This document shows, piece after piece, positions 17,001-26,836 of a stretch of 64,000 nucleotides of DNA; position 1 is the first letter of the stretch; every line of letters starts with the position of its first letter. Below the pieces are notes generated by a model that saw only the letters and a program-made list of their open reading frames with translations, did no database searches and was not told where the DNA came from. The DNA is from Burkholderia vietnamiensis LMG 10929 (lineage in GTDB: Bacteria; Pseudomonadota; Gammaproteobacteria; Burkholderiales; Burkholderiaceae), in contig NZ_CP009630.1 of assembly GCF_000959445.1 (NCBI RefSeq), positions 1,364,001-1,428,000 of the forward strand, written 5' to 3'. The position numbers were made by a program, and so were the translations under genes.

Positions 17001-18860
17001 ATGCCCACATACCGCTCCAAAACCTCCACCGCCGGCCGCAACATGGCGGGCGCGCGCTCGCTGTGGCGCGCCACCGGCATGAAAGACGACGATTTCTCGA
17101 AGCCGATCATCGCGGTCGTCAATTCGTTCACGCAATTCGTGCCCGGGCACGTCCACCTGAAGGATCTCGGCCAGCTGGTCGCGCGCGAGATCGAGGCTGC
17201 CGGCGGCGTCGCGAAGGAATTCAACACGATCGCCGTCGACGACGGCATCGCGATGGGCCACGACGGGATGCTGTACTCGCTGCCGAGCCGCGACATCATC
17301 GCCGACTCGGTCGAGTACATGGTGAACGCGCACTGCGCGGACGCAATGGTCTGCATCTCGAACTGCGACAAGATCACGCCGGGGATGCTGATGGCCGCGA
17401 TGCGCCTGAACATCCCGGTGATCTTCGTGTCGGGCGGGCCGATGGAAGCCGGCAAGACGCGCCTCGCGAACCCGGTCACCAAGACCATCGAGCTGAAGAA
17501 GCTCGACCTCGTCGACGCGATGGTGATCGCAGCCGACCAGTCGTACTCCGACGCCGACGTCGCCGAAGTCGAACGCTCGGCATGCCCGACCTGCGGTTCG
17601 TGCTCGGGCATGTTCACCGCGAACTCGATGAACTGCCTGACCGAAGCGCTCGGCCTGTCGCTGCCCGGCAACGGCACGGTGGTCGCGACGCACGCCGATC
17701 GCGAGCAGCTGTTCAAGCGCGCCGGCCGCCGGATCGTCGAGCTGACCCGCCAGTACTACGAACAGGACGACGTGCGCGTGCTGCCGCGCTCGGTCGGCTT
17801 CAACGCGTTCGAGAACGCGATGACGCTCGACATCGCGATGGGCGGCTCGACCAACACGATCCTGCACCTGCTCGCGATCGCGCGCGAAGCCGGCATCGAC
17901 TTCACGATGAAGGACATCGACCGCCTGTCGCGCGTCGTGCCGCAGCTGTGCAAGGTCGCGCCGAACACGAACAAGTACCACATCGAAGACGTCCATCGCG
18001 CGGGCGGCATCATGGCGATCCTCGGCGAGCTCGACCGTGCGGGCCGGCTGCACACCGACGTGCCGACGGTCCACGCGCCGACGCTGAAAGATGCGCTCGA
18101 CCAGTGGGACATCGTCCGTACGCAGGACGAAGCGGTGCGCAAGTTCTACCTGGCCGGCCCGGCCGGGGTCCCGACGCAGATCGCGTTCAGCCAGGACACG
18201 CGCTGGCCCAGCCTCGACCTCGACCGCGCCGAGGGCTGCATCCGCTCGTACGAGCACGCGTTCTCGAAGGAAGGCGGCCTCGCCGTGCTGACCGGCAACA
18301 TCGCGCTCGACGGCTGCGTGGTGAAGACGGCCGGCGTCGACGAGAGCATTCTCGTGTTCGAGGGCTCCGCGCACGTGACCGAGTCGCAGGACGAAGCGGT
18401 CGAGAACATCCTGAACGACAAGGTCAAGGCCGGCGACGTGGTGATCGTGCGCTACGAAGGCCCGAAGGGCGGCCCCGGCATGCAGGAAATGCTGTACCCG
18501 ACGAGCTACATCAAGTCGAAGGGCCTCGGCAAGGCATGCGCGCTGCTGACCGATGGCCGCTTCTCGGGCGGCACGTCCGGGCTGTCGATCGGCCATTGCT
18601 CGCCGGAGGCGGCCGCGGGCGGCGCGATCGGCCTCGTGCGCGACGGCGACCGCATCCGCATCGACATCCCGAACCGCACGATCGACGTGCTGGTGTCGGA
18701 TGAAGAACTCGCGCGCCGCCGCGAAGAGCAGAACGCGAAGGGCTGGAAGCCGGCGCAGCCGCGTCCGCGCAAGGTGTCGGCGGCGCTGAAGGCCTATGCG
18801 AAGCTCGTGATGTCGGCGGACAAGGGCGCGGTTCGCGACCTGTCGCTGCTCGACGACTGA
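17001..18860 (+). CDS. ilvD: Dihydroxy-acid dehydratase
   Basis: Dehydrates 2,3-dihydroxy-isovalerate and 2,3-dihydroxy-3-methylvalerate to the 2-keto acids in valine, leucine and isoleucine synthesis, in the cytoplasm. The protein is 619 residues, the length of the E. coli-type enzyme. Iron-sulfur cysteines are in [12 protein letters not shown] and [19 protein letters not shown]. The C-terminal block [20 protein letters not shown] is a family signature. Start ATG 17001 ([19 protein letters not shown]) matches the conserved N-terminus. The gene stands alone; a hairpin and a rho-independent terminator follow at 18875-18985. No regulatory leader was recognised. Confidence 0.97.
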   Translation: MPTYRSKTSTAGRNMAGARSLWRATGMKDDDFSKPIIAVVNSFTQFVPGHVHLKDLGQLVAREIEAAGGVAKEFNTIAVDDGIAMGHDGMLYSLPSRDIIADSVEYMVNAHCADAMVCISNCDKITPGMLMAAMRLNIPVIFVSGGPMEAGKTRLANPVTKTIELKKLDLVDAMVIAADQSYSDADVAEVERSACPTCGSCSGMFTANSMNCLTEALGLSLPGNGTVVATHADREQLFKRAGRRIVELTRQYYEQDDVRVLPRSVGFNAFENAMTLDIAMGGSTNTILHLLAIAREAGIDFTMKDIDRLSRVVPQLCKVAPNTNKYHIEDVHRAGGIMAILGELDRAGRLHTDVPTVHAPTLKDALDQWDIVRTQDEAVRKFYLAGPAGVPTQIAFSQDTRWPSLDLDRAEGCIRSYEHAFSKEGGLAVLTGNIALDGCVVKTAGVDESILVFEGSAHVTESQDEAVENILNDKVKAGDVVIVRYEGPKGGPGMQEMLYPTSYIKSKGLGKACALLTDGRFSGGTSGLSIGHCSPEAAAGGAIGLVRDGDRIRIDIPNRTIDVLVSDEELARRREEQNAKGWKPAQPRPRKVSAALKAYAKLVMSADKGAVRDLSLLDD

Positions 18861-18874
18861 CCGTCGCCTTAGAG

Positions 18875-18908
18875 GCCGGGAACGGGCCGAGACGGGCTCG
18901 TTCCCGGC
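18875..18908 (+). terminator. Stem-loop just after ilvD
   Basis: GCCGGGAACGGGCC (18875-18888) pairs with GGGCTCGTTCCCGGC (18894-18908) across a short loop, with one mismatch. Only TTC follows, so it is a stable hairpin rather than a classical rho-independent terminator; it may protect the ilvD transcript 3' end. Confidence 0.5.
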
Positions 18909-18958
18909 TTCTACCCGAGCCCCACCCGCAGCCCACCGGCCGGATCGGCAAGCTGCCC

Positions 18959-18985
18959 AAGCCGCTCTTCGGAGCGGCTTTTTTT
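18959..18985 (+). terminator. Rho-independent terminator downstream of ilvD
   Basis: GCCGCTC (18961-18967), loop TTCG, GAGCGGC (18972-18978), then seven T residues. The UUCG tetraloop makes it very stable. It ends plus-strand transcription between ilvD and the convergent SH3-domain gene. Confidence 0.9.
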
Positions 18986-19013
18986 CGTCCCGCGCCAACG
19001 CGGGCGCCGCGTG

Positions 19014-19838
19014 TCAGCGGCGAAACTCGTCGTTGCCGACGCCGCCACCGTGGCCGCCGCCGGCATTTCCGCCACCTTGCGACCGGCCGCCGTAACCGCC
19101 GCCACCGGGGTTTCCCTGCGGCGGCAGCATGCGCGGCCCGCCGCCCGGCCCGGGCGCCGGGCGCACGACGGCTGGACCGGGCCCGGGTGGCGGCGCCGGG
19201 TGCGGTGCGGCTGCCGGGCCCGGTTGCGGCGCCGCGTGCGGTACCGGCGCCGGCTGGGGCATCGCCTGCGGGGCCGGCATGCGGTTCGGTCCACCCCAGC
19301 CGCCGCGCGTGGCCGACGGCCGCGTATCGTGCTGCGACGGCGGAGCGCCGCCGGGCGCGCGCTGGATCGGGCCGCCCGGCTGCGGGTGTCCCTGTCCCGG
19401 CGGGAGCCCTCCCGGACCGATGCGCGGCTCGGCGCGACGCTCCCAGCGATCGCGATCGTGGAACCACGGGCGATTGCGGTAATAGCGGTCCCAGTACGCG
19501 CCGATCGCGAACCCGGTGACCGGTACGCCGACGATCGCGCCGTATTCGATCAGCGGCACGTAGTAGCCCTGGTAGGGATAGTCGAGCTGCTCCGCGTCGA
19601 TCCAGCCGCGCACGCCAGGCAGCGCGACGTCGCACCACGAGTAGTCGCTCAGACAGCCGAACACGTCCACCGCGGTGCCGGGCGGAAGTTGCGCGACCAC
19701 CGGATAGTCGGGTGCCGGCCCGGCATAGAGCGCCGCGACCGAGTTCGTGTAGGCGCTGCTTTGCGCGGCGGCGATGCCCGGCGCCGCGGCGATGCCGAAC
19801 AGGACGACGCACAGACTTCGGATGATCGTTTTGCTCAT
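19014..19838 (-). CDS. Secreted SH3-domain protein with Pro/Gly-rich tail
   Basis: A 274-residue exported protein of unknown role. A Sec signal peptide (SLCVVLFGIAAAPGIAAAQ) is followed by a bacterial SH3 domain at about residues 28-90 (YTNSVAALYAGPAPDYPVVA, LPPGTAVDVFGCLSDYSWCD, then GWIDAEQL), which in other proteins binds cell-wall peptides. The remainder, from about residue 135, is low-complexity: Pro/Ala/Gln-rich and then Gly-rich (GGGGYGG, GGGNAGGGHGGG). ATG 19838 has a GGAG site. It lies 33 bases behind the lipoprotein gene at 19872, so both are probably one operon of envelope proteins. Confidence 0.8.
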   Translation of the reverse strand: MSKTIIRSLCVVLFGIAAAPGIAAAQSSAYTNSVAALYAGPAPDYPVVAQLPPGTAVDVFGCLSDYSWCDVALPGVRGWIDAEQLDYPYQGYYVPLIEYGAIVGVPVTGFAIGAYWDRYYRNRPWFHDRDRWERRAEPRIGPGGLPPGQGHPQPGGPIQRAPGGAPPSQHDTRPSATRGGWGGPNRMPAPQAMPQPAPVPHAAPQPGPAAAPHPAPPPGPGPAVVRPAPGPGGGPRMLPPQGNPGGGGYGGRSQGGGNAGGGHGGGVGNDEFRR

Positions 19839-19871
19839 GGTGCTCTCCCGCGCGGTTCAGCCGCGCGTCCT

Positions 19872-20330
19872 TCAGTGTCGATGGCCGCCGTGGTGTCCGC
19901 CGCCCCAGTGCCCGCCGCCGCCCCAGTATCCGCGGAAACCGAAGCCGATCGAGATGGGCGGCCCGTACCAGCCGGGGTAGTACGCCGGATAGTACGCGGG
20001 GTAATAGACCGGATACGGCACGTAGGCCGGCGCGACATAAACGGGGGGCGGCGCGTAGGTGTAATCAGGCGGCGGCTCGGCTGGAGCTGGAGCTGGAGCC
20101 GGAACCTGGGCTTGGGCCCGAGCAGGCGCCCGAGCGGGGGCCGGCGTCGGCGCCGGTGCAGCCGCGGACGCCCCGCTCGCCGGCGCGACGGGAAGCTCGC
20201 GCTGCGACAGCAGTGCGGGCGCCGGTGCGTAATACGGTGCATAACCGTACGGCCCCGTGTAATAGCAACCACTCAGCGCAAGCATGACCAACGCCATCGC
20301 AGGTCGCTTCGCAGCGGAAAGGGAAATCAT
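19872..20330 (-). CDS. Tyr/Pro/Gly-rich lipoprotein
   Basis: A 152-residue predicted lipoprotein with lipobox LALSGC after a hydrophobic segment (AKRPAMALVMLALSG). The mature part is low-complexity: a Tyr-Tyr/Pro-rich start, an Ala-Pro repeat region, then tandem YYPAYYPAYYP, and a Gly/His tail (GGGGHWGGGHHGGHRH) that could bind metal. Function unknown. Start ATG 20330 places the lipobox about 21 residues in; longer in-frame starts put a charged segment before the signal. Followed 33 bases later by the SH3-domain gene. Confidence 0.75.
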   Translation of the reverse strand: MISLSAAKRPAMALVMLALSGCYYTGPYGYAPYYAPAPALLSQRELPVAPASGASAAAPAPTPAPARAPARAQAQVPAPAPAPAEPPPDYTYAPPPVYVAPAYVPYPVYYPAYYPAYYPGWYGPPISIGFGFRGYWGGGGHWGGGHHGGHRH

Positions 20331-20641
20331 CGAATGCTCCGTACGAAATCGGCGCGCCGCCGCGCGGCGCGCGCCTGTGTCTAGCTTACGTCCCCTACAT
20401 ATTTCTGCGGGTTTGATCGGTGACTTTTTGTTTCGCCGCATGAATCGGGCCGATGCGGCCCCACAGGCACGCCGCCTGCTTGCGCGTCTGCCGCGCCGAC
20501 ATTGAAGTTGGCGCGATCGCCCTCACGTTGGATATCGAGTCAGGCTGGCCGGCGCGGACGGGCGTTCGCGGCCCCCGGCGACCTGAAACCCGCGGACCTT
20601 TGGCCCGCCCATACAGGAGCGCGGCTCACGCCGCTATCGAC
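20331..20641. other. Divergent gap between lipoprotein and sigma-factor genes
   Basis: 311 bp with no gene. A GC hairpin, GCGCGCCGC (20352-20360), CGC, GCGGCGCGC (20364-20372), lies in the leader of the lipoprotein gene. Next to it is a less GC-rich patch around 20385-20440 (GTCCCCTACATATTTCTGCG, GTGACTTTTTGTTTCGCC) that probably holds the lipoprotein promoter on the minus strand. I could not fix promoter elements for the sigma-factor gene. Confidence 0.4.
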
Positions 20642-22198
<1,557 letters not shown>

Positions 22199-22388
22199 GC
22201 GGCCACGCGCGACGCGCCGCACACCGGTGCGAATGCGCGCGTGTGGGCTGCCGCACGCCCGCAACGTTCGCCGTTGATGCGCGTCAATTTCCATCCGTCA
22301 CGGGCCGCGACAATGTGCTGAAATGAAGCGTGCTGCGGCGCATTGCGCGCCGCGTCCATCCCGTTTGCGCTTGCCCCGGTCCCGCGCC

Positions 22389-23267
22389 ATGGAAACGACC
22401 ATCAGCCACACCGACGAGGAAAACCGGCAGATCGCCGACCATCTGCGCGAGGCCGCGCAGTTGCTTGCCGACCAGGGAGCGAATCCGTATCGGGTGGCCG
22501 CCTACCGCGCGTCCGCCGATACGATCGAATCGCTCGACGAAGCGCTGCGCGCGCGGTTCGACGCGGGCGGCGTGGATGCGCTGGGCGCGCTGCCGGCAGT
22601 CGGCGCAGGCGTCGCGCAGGCGATCGCCGAACTGCTGGTGAGCGGCCGCTGGCGTCTGCTCGACCGGTTGCGCGGCGACGCCGAGCGCGTGTCCGCGTTC
22701 GAGGCCGTGCCGGGCATCGGCCACGGGCTCGCGCTGCGCATTCACGACCAGTTGCAGATCGATACGCTCGAGGAGCTGGAGCGCGCCGCGCGCAGCGGCC
22801 AGCTCGAAGCGATCGCGGGCGTCGGCCCGCGACGTGCGGCCGGCATCCGCGCCGCGCTCGACGACGTGTTGAGCCGCCGCCGACGCTGGCAAGGCCATGC
22901 GCGCGACGCCGGCCTCGGCACCGAGCCGCCGGTCGAACTGCTGCTGTATATCGATCGCCTGTACCGCAACAAGGCGGCCGCCGGCATGCTGCCGACCCTC
23001 GTGCCGCGCCGCCTGAACGCGGACGTCAGCGTGTCGCCGCCCGTGATGCACATGACGAAGGGCGGCTGGCATTTCACCGCACTGGCCGCGTGCCCTGCCC
23101 GCGCGCAGGAACCGTCCGCGACCGCCGATTGGGTCGCGCTCTATTTCTACGATGCAACGCAACGCGAACAGTTGCGCACCGTCGTCACCGGGACGCTCGG
23201 CGCGCTCGCCGGCAAGCGGGTCGTGCGAGGACGCGAGATGGAATGCCGCGTGTACCACGCGGGATGA
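22389..23267 (+). CDS. Helix-hairpin-helix protein related to the PolX N-terminal domain
   Basis: A 292-residue cytoplasmic protein. Residues about 5-165 resemble the 8-kDa HhH domain of family X DNA polymerases: NRQIADHLREAAQLLADQGANPYRVAAYR, with HhH turns LPAVGAGVAQAIAEL, VPGIGHGLALRIHD and IAGVGPRRAAGI. The polymerase palm with its catalytic aspartates is absent. Instead, residues about 180-292 form an uncharacterised domain (ELLLYIDRLYRNKAAAG, GGWHFTALAACPARAQE). It probably binds gapped or nicked DNA; partner and role are unknown. It lies about 190 bases downstream of the sigma-factor gene. Confidence 0.75.
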   Translation: METTISHTDEENRQIADHLREAAQLLADQGANPYRVAAYRASADTIESLDEALRARFDAGGVDALGALPAVGAGVAQAIAELLVSGRWRLLDRLRGDAERVSAFEAVPGIGHGLALRIHDQLQIDTLEELERAARSGQLEAIAGVGPRRAAGIRAALDDVLSRRRRWQGHARDAGLGTEPPVELLLYIDRLYRNKAAAGMLPTLVPRRLNADVSVSPPVMHMTKGGWHFTALAACPARAQEPSATADWVALYFYDATQREQLRTVVTGTLGALAGKRVVRGREMECRVYHAG

Positions 23268-23301
23268 CGGGCCGTACGGCGTTCTAGCCCGTTCTGGCTC
23301 G

Positions 23302-23727
23302 TCAAGGGCTATCCGGTTTCGTCCGGCGCGCCGGGGCGCGATGCGCGGCGATGCGCAGCAGCTTGCGAAACGACGGACATTCGAGATGGCTCGGCGCCGG
23401 ACAGGCGGCTGCATGTCGCAGCGCGTCGCGCACCGAGCCGAGGCGGCGGATCGTACGGTCGAGTTCGTCGGCCTTGCGCTCGAGCGTCGCGCGGTCGATC
23501 GCCGGTCGGCCGTCCGCGCCGAACATCGCCAGCATGTCATCGAGCGAGAAACCGGCTTCCCGGCCGAGCGCGATCAATGCGAGACGCTCCAGCACCGACG
23601 CGTCGTACTGACGCCGCAGCCCATGCCGTCCGCTCGGCACGATCAAGCCCTTTTCCTCGTAGTAGCGCAGCGTCGAGGCGGGGAGCCCCGAGCGGCGCGC
23701 GACCTCGGCGATATCCAGACGATTCAT
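23302..23727 (-). CDS. MerR-family regulator with C-terminal cysteines
   Basis: A 141-residue MerR-type activator/repressor. The winged helix-turn-helix is at residues 3-70 (DIAEVARRSGLPASTLRYYE, EKGLIVPSGRHGLRRQYD), followed by the dimer helix. The C-terminus carries cysteines in HAAACPAPSHLECPSFRKLL, which could bind a metal or sense redox state; metal specificity cannot be called. The start ATG 23727 matches the family N-terminus. A MerR-type dyad lies directly upstream, suggesting autoregulation. No obvious metal-efflux or redox target is adjacent; the neighbouring CoA-transferase runs in the same direction. Confidence 0.85.
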   Translation of the reverse strand: MNRLDIAEVARRSGLPASTLRYYEEKGLIVPSGRHGLRRQYDASVLERLALIALGREAGFSLDDMLAMFGADGRPAIDRATLERKADELDRTIRRLGSVRDALRHAAACPAPSHLECPSFRKLLRIAAHRAPARRTKPDSP

Positions 23728-23732
23728 GCTTG

Positions 23733-23752
23733 GCCTCGAGTGAACTTGAAGC
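23733..23752 (-). promoter_or_regulatory. MerR-type operator upstream of the MerR gene
   Basis: GCCTCGAG-TGAA-CTTGAAGC (20 bp, 23733-23752) is an imperfect dyad with four central bases; six of eight arm positions pair. Its shape matches operators of SoxR/MerR-type regulators, which lie in the promoter spacer. It ends six bases before the MerR start codon, so it would overlap a very short leader. Confidence 0.45.
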
Positions 23753-23920
23753 CGCAAGATAGTCGCTCGACCGTTCCGATACAAGCGCGACGCGTGCGTG
23801 CCGCCGCAGGGGTTGCGGCGTGATTGGAGCCGCCCGCCGCGCATGCAGCGCGGAAGCGACAAATTAACGGCGCGGCGGGGGCGCACGCGCGGCGCACGCC
23901 CCACTCCGCGCCGGTCAGGC

Positions 23921-25435
23921 TCAGACCTTCATCGAGCCGGTGCGCACGAAGCGCTCGTGCCACGACAGCGACTCGGCGAGCAGATGCGGCGTGTGCTTGC
24001 CGAAGCTCTCGCGCGACGCGCGCTCGAAGTAGTCCTCGAGCATCGGCCGGTAATCCGGGTGCGCGCAGTTCGCGATGATCTTGCGCGCGCGCTGCTTCGG
24101 CGACAGGCCGCGCAGATCGGCGAGGCCCTGCTCGGTGACGACCACCGCGACGTCGTGCTCGGTATGATCGACGTGGCTCGCCATCGGCACGATCCGCGAG
24201 ATCGCGCCGCCCTTCGCGGTACTGGCCGACATGAAGCACGACAGATAGCCGTTGCGCGCGAAGTCGCCCGAGCCGCCGATGCCGTTCTGGATCTTCGTAC
24301 CCATCACGTGCGTCGAGTTCACGTTGCCGTAGATGTCGGCTTCGATCATCCCGTTCATCGCGATGCAGCCGAGGCGGCGCACGAGTTCCGGATGGTTGCT
24401 GATCTCCTGCGGACGCAGCAGGATCTTTTCGCGGAACGTCGCGATCTCGTCGGCGAAACGCTGCACGGCCGGCGGGCTCAGCGACAGCGCGGTGGCCGAC
24501 GCGAAGCTCAGCGTGCCGTCGTCGAGCAGGTCGAGCATGCCGTCCTGGATCACCTCGGTGTACGCGGTGAGGTTCGAGAAGCCGGCCGTGCTCAGTTCGG
24601 CGAGCACCGCGTTGGTGATGTTGCCGACGCCCGACTGCAGCGGCAGCAGGTTTTCCGGCAGCCGGCCGCGCTTCACTTCATGACGCAGGAAGTCGATCAG
24701 TTGCGTCGCGATCTGCTTCGACGTGGCGTCCGGTGCGGAGAACGCGTTGCTGCGATCGGGCGCGTCGGTTTCGACGATCGCGACGATCTTCTCGGCCGGG
24801 CAGCGCAGGTACGGTTCGCCGATGCGGTCGTCGCTCTTCGTGAGCGGAATCGGCTTGCGGTGCGGCGGCAGCGCGGTGCCGTAATAGACGTCGTGCATCC
24901 CGTCCAGGCCGAGCGGCTGGCGCGAGTTGACTTCGAGGATCACGTGCTTGGCTTGCTCCAGCCACGTCTTGTTGTTGCCGATCGACGCGGACGGAATCAG
25001 CAGGCCGTCCTCGCGGATGCCCGCGACTTCGACGATCGCGACGTCGAGATCGCCGTACAGGCCGAACCATGCGTACTGGGCGACGTGGCTCAGGTGGACG
25101 TCCTGGTAATCGACTTCGCCGTTGTTGATCTTGTCGCGCAGCGTCGGGTCGGACTGGTACGGCAGACGCATCGAGATGCCGTCGGTGCGGGCGAGCGCGC
25201 CGTCGAGTTCAGGCGCGGTCGACGCGCCCGTCAGCACGTTGATCCGGAACGTTTCGCCGCGGGCGTGGGCCGCCTCGATGTGCGCGGCGAGCGCGGCCGG
25301 CACGGCCTTCGGATAGCCGGAGCCGGTGAAGCCGCTCATCGCGACGGTCATGCCGGGACGGATCATCGCGGCGGCTTCGTCGGCGGTGCGGACGAGCGAA
25401 CGCAAAGCGGGAGCAAGGATGCGTGAAGAAGACAT
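23921..25435 (-). CDS. Acetyl-CoA hydrolase/transferase family (succinyl-CoA:acetate CoA-transferase type)
   Basis: A 504-residue class I CoA-transferase (Ach1/Cat1/AarC family). These enzymes move CoA between succinate, acetate and propionate; some are listed as acetyl-CoA hydrolases. The conserved glycine-rich loop is NGIGGSGDFARNG near residue 395 and the nearby EADIYGNVNSTHVMGTK is a family hallmark. The catalytic glutamate is expected in VVVTEQGLADLRG or the preceding segment; I did not resolve it. Start ATG 25435 (MSSSRILAPALR) is close to the family N-terminus; the longer frame upstream is not protein-like. The gene has its own long upstream region. Confidence 0.88.
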   Translation of the reverse strand: MSSSRILAPALRSLVRTADEAAAMIRPGMTVAMSGFTGSGYPKAVPAALAAHIEAAHARGETFRINVLTGASTAPELDGALARTDGISMRLPYQSDPTLRDKINNGEVDYQDVHLSHVAQYAWFGLYGDLDVAIVEVAGIREDGLLIPSASIGNNKTWLEQAKHVILEVNSRQPLGLDGMHDVYYGTALPPHRKPIPLTKSDDRIGEPYLRCPAEKIVAIVETDAPDRSNAFSAPDATSKQIATQLIDFLRHEVKRGRLPENLLPLQSGVGNITNAVLAELSTAGFSNLTAYTEVIQDGMLDLLDDGTLSFASATALSLSPPAVQRFADEIATFREKILLRPQEISNHPELVRRLGCIAMNGMIEADIYGNVNSTHVMGTKIQNGIGGSGDFARNGYLSCFMSASTAKGGAISRIVPMASHVDHTEHDVAVVVTEQGLADLRGLSPKQRARKIIANCAHPDYRPMLEDYFERASRESFGKHTPHLLAESLSWHERFVRTGSMKV

Positions 25436-26080
25436 GGCTATATATCTGAAGCTTCTGGTCTGTCGTTGACGTCGCGGGGGGTGTCTCCTGAGCGACGCGA
25501 AGCCCTTGGGGCCGCGAGGGCGGCCCGGCACCACGGGCACGGTCCGAGTATCGCAGACGCCGTCGTCGCGAAATGTCAGCCCGAATGAAAAAGATTCTTG
25601 CCGGATGCGCCTGATATCGAACGGCACTTCTGTGTCAGTCGGTCGTAATTCGACCGAATGCGACAGAAAGGCATTAGAAAGAAAACGGCCATTCTCGCCC
25701 GGACAGCTTACGAAATGCTGAACGTCGACCGAGCGAAAACCGTCCGGATCCGGCGTCGGCAACCGGGCAATCCGCGCACGCCGAGCGCTTCGCGAATCGC
25801 TGCTGCGAATTGTCGCGCGGCGCCCCATCCCGACCCGTGACCGAGATCAAAGCCGCACGCCCGCGCGGATCCGCGCCGAGCGCCGCTGCGCGGCCCGCCG
25901 GCCCTTGACGGCGGCGCCCGGCGAACCCCGCTGGAACCGGTACGATCCGCAGGCGGGAACGTCAATTCACGGGCCCGGATTACAACTGGCCAACACCCGG
26001 AATACTCCATAACACAGGCACATGTCAGGACATTGGTCCAAGGAAAAGCAACAAATTACAATTCCGTATATATTTCGCCG
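25436..26080. other. Divergent gap between CoA-transferase and phosphonate operon
   Basis: 645 bp without a convincing gene. The first 100 bases are the leader of the CoA-transferase gene, and AT-richer patches around 25570-25700 may hold its promoter on the minus strand. From 25980 the sequence is AT-rich and holds the plus-strand promoter of the phosphonate operon (separate entry). No regulator gene for the phosphonate operon is present. Confidence 0.45.
26033..26062 (+). promoter_or_regulatory. Candidate promoter of the phosphonate-lipid operon
   Basis: TTGGTC (26033-26038) and TACAAT (26057-26062) are 18 bp apart. Transcription would begin near 26069, only about a dozen bases before ATG 26081, and that short leader has no Shine-Dalgarno sequence. 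Either the first gene is translated from a very short leader or the true promoter is further upstream. Confidence 0.5.
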
Positions 26081-26836
26081 ATGGACCAAAGAAAAACCGC
26101 CAACCGTTCCGAGCCCCCCCTGCCCCGCACCTGGGATGCGCGGCTCGCGCGCGCGCTCGTCCGACCGCTGATCGACACGCCCGTTACCCCCAACCACCTC
26201 ACCACCCTGCGCCTGCTGATCGGCGTCGCGGGCGCGTGGTGCCTCGCGCAAGGCGGCTTCGGCTGGATCAACGCCGGCGCGCTGCTGATCGTGCTGTCCA
26301 ACTTCGTCGACCATACCGATGGCGAGCTCGCCCGCATCAGCGGCAAGTCGAGCAAGATCGGTCACTTTTACGACCTCGCCGCCGATGCGCTCGTCACGGT
26401 CGCGCTGTTCGTGAGCATGGGCGTCGGCGTCGTCGCACAGGGCGGCCAGATGATCGCGTCGCCGGTGCTGCTGGGCGCCGCGGCCGGCGCGGCCGTCGCG
26501 CTGATCTTCTTCCTGCGGATGCGGATCGAATCGATCGCCGGCAAGGCAGGCACCAAACAGGCATTCGCGGGCGGCTTCGAGACCGAAGACGTCCTCTACC
26601 TGCTGCCGCTCGTCACGCTCGTCGACGGCGTGCAGCCGTTCCTGCTCGCGGCGTCGATCGGCGCGCCGCTGTTCGCCGCATGGGTCGTGATCGATTGGTG
26701 GCGCGTCGTGCGCCGCGACGGCGCCGCGCAATCGAACGCCGCGCCGCAGGTCTTCATGTCCCCGTCGAGCGGCCGCGCACGCAGCGACAGGCCGGGCGGC
26801 ACTCAAAATCAAACTGAAATCCAGGCTTCCAAATGA
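26081..26836 (+). CDS. CDP-alcohol phosphatidyltransferase, proposed AEP-lipid synthase
   Basis: Integral membrane enzyme of the CDP-alcohol phosphatidyltransferase superfamily (251 residues), which joins a CDP- or CMP-linked group to an alcohol such as diacylglycerol. The signature DGxxARx8GxxxDxxxD is complete: Asp77, Asp80-Gly81, Ala84-Arg85, Gly94, Asp98, Asp102. Several hydrophobic segments surround it. As first gene of an operon for 2-aminoethylphosphonate, it is the natural candidate for transferring AEP from CMP-AEP to diacylglycerol to form a phosphonolipid, by analogy with ethanolamine phosphotransferase. That substrate is inferred. ATG 26081 lacks a clear Shine-Dalgarno site. It overlaps the next gene (ATGA). 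Confidence 0.85.
   Translation: MDQRKTANRSEPPLPRTWDARLARALVRPLIDTPVTPNHLTTLRLLIGVAGAWCLAQGGFGWINAGALLIVLSNFVDHTDGELARISGKSSKIGHFYDLAADALVTVALFVSMGVGVVAQGGQMIASPVLLGAAAGAAVALIFFLRMRIESIAGKAGTKQAFAGGFETEDVLYLLPLVTLVDGVQPFLLAASIGAPLFAAWVVIDWWRVVRRDGAAQSNAAPQVFMSPSSGRARSDRPGGTQNQTEIQASK

Noticed and set aside
20352..20372. GC hairpin before the Tyr-rich lipoprotein gene as a riboswitch
   Set aside because: It is a single short GC hairpin with no conserved riboswitch elements; strings of GCG/CGC are common at this composition.
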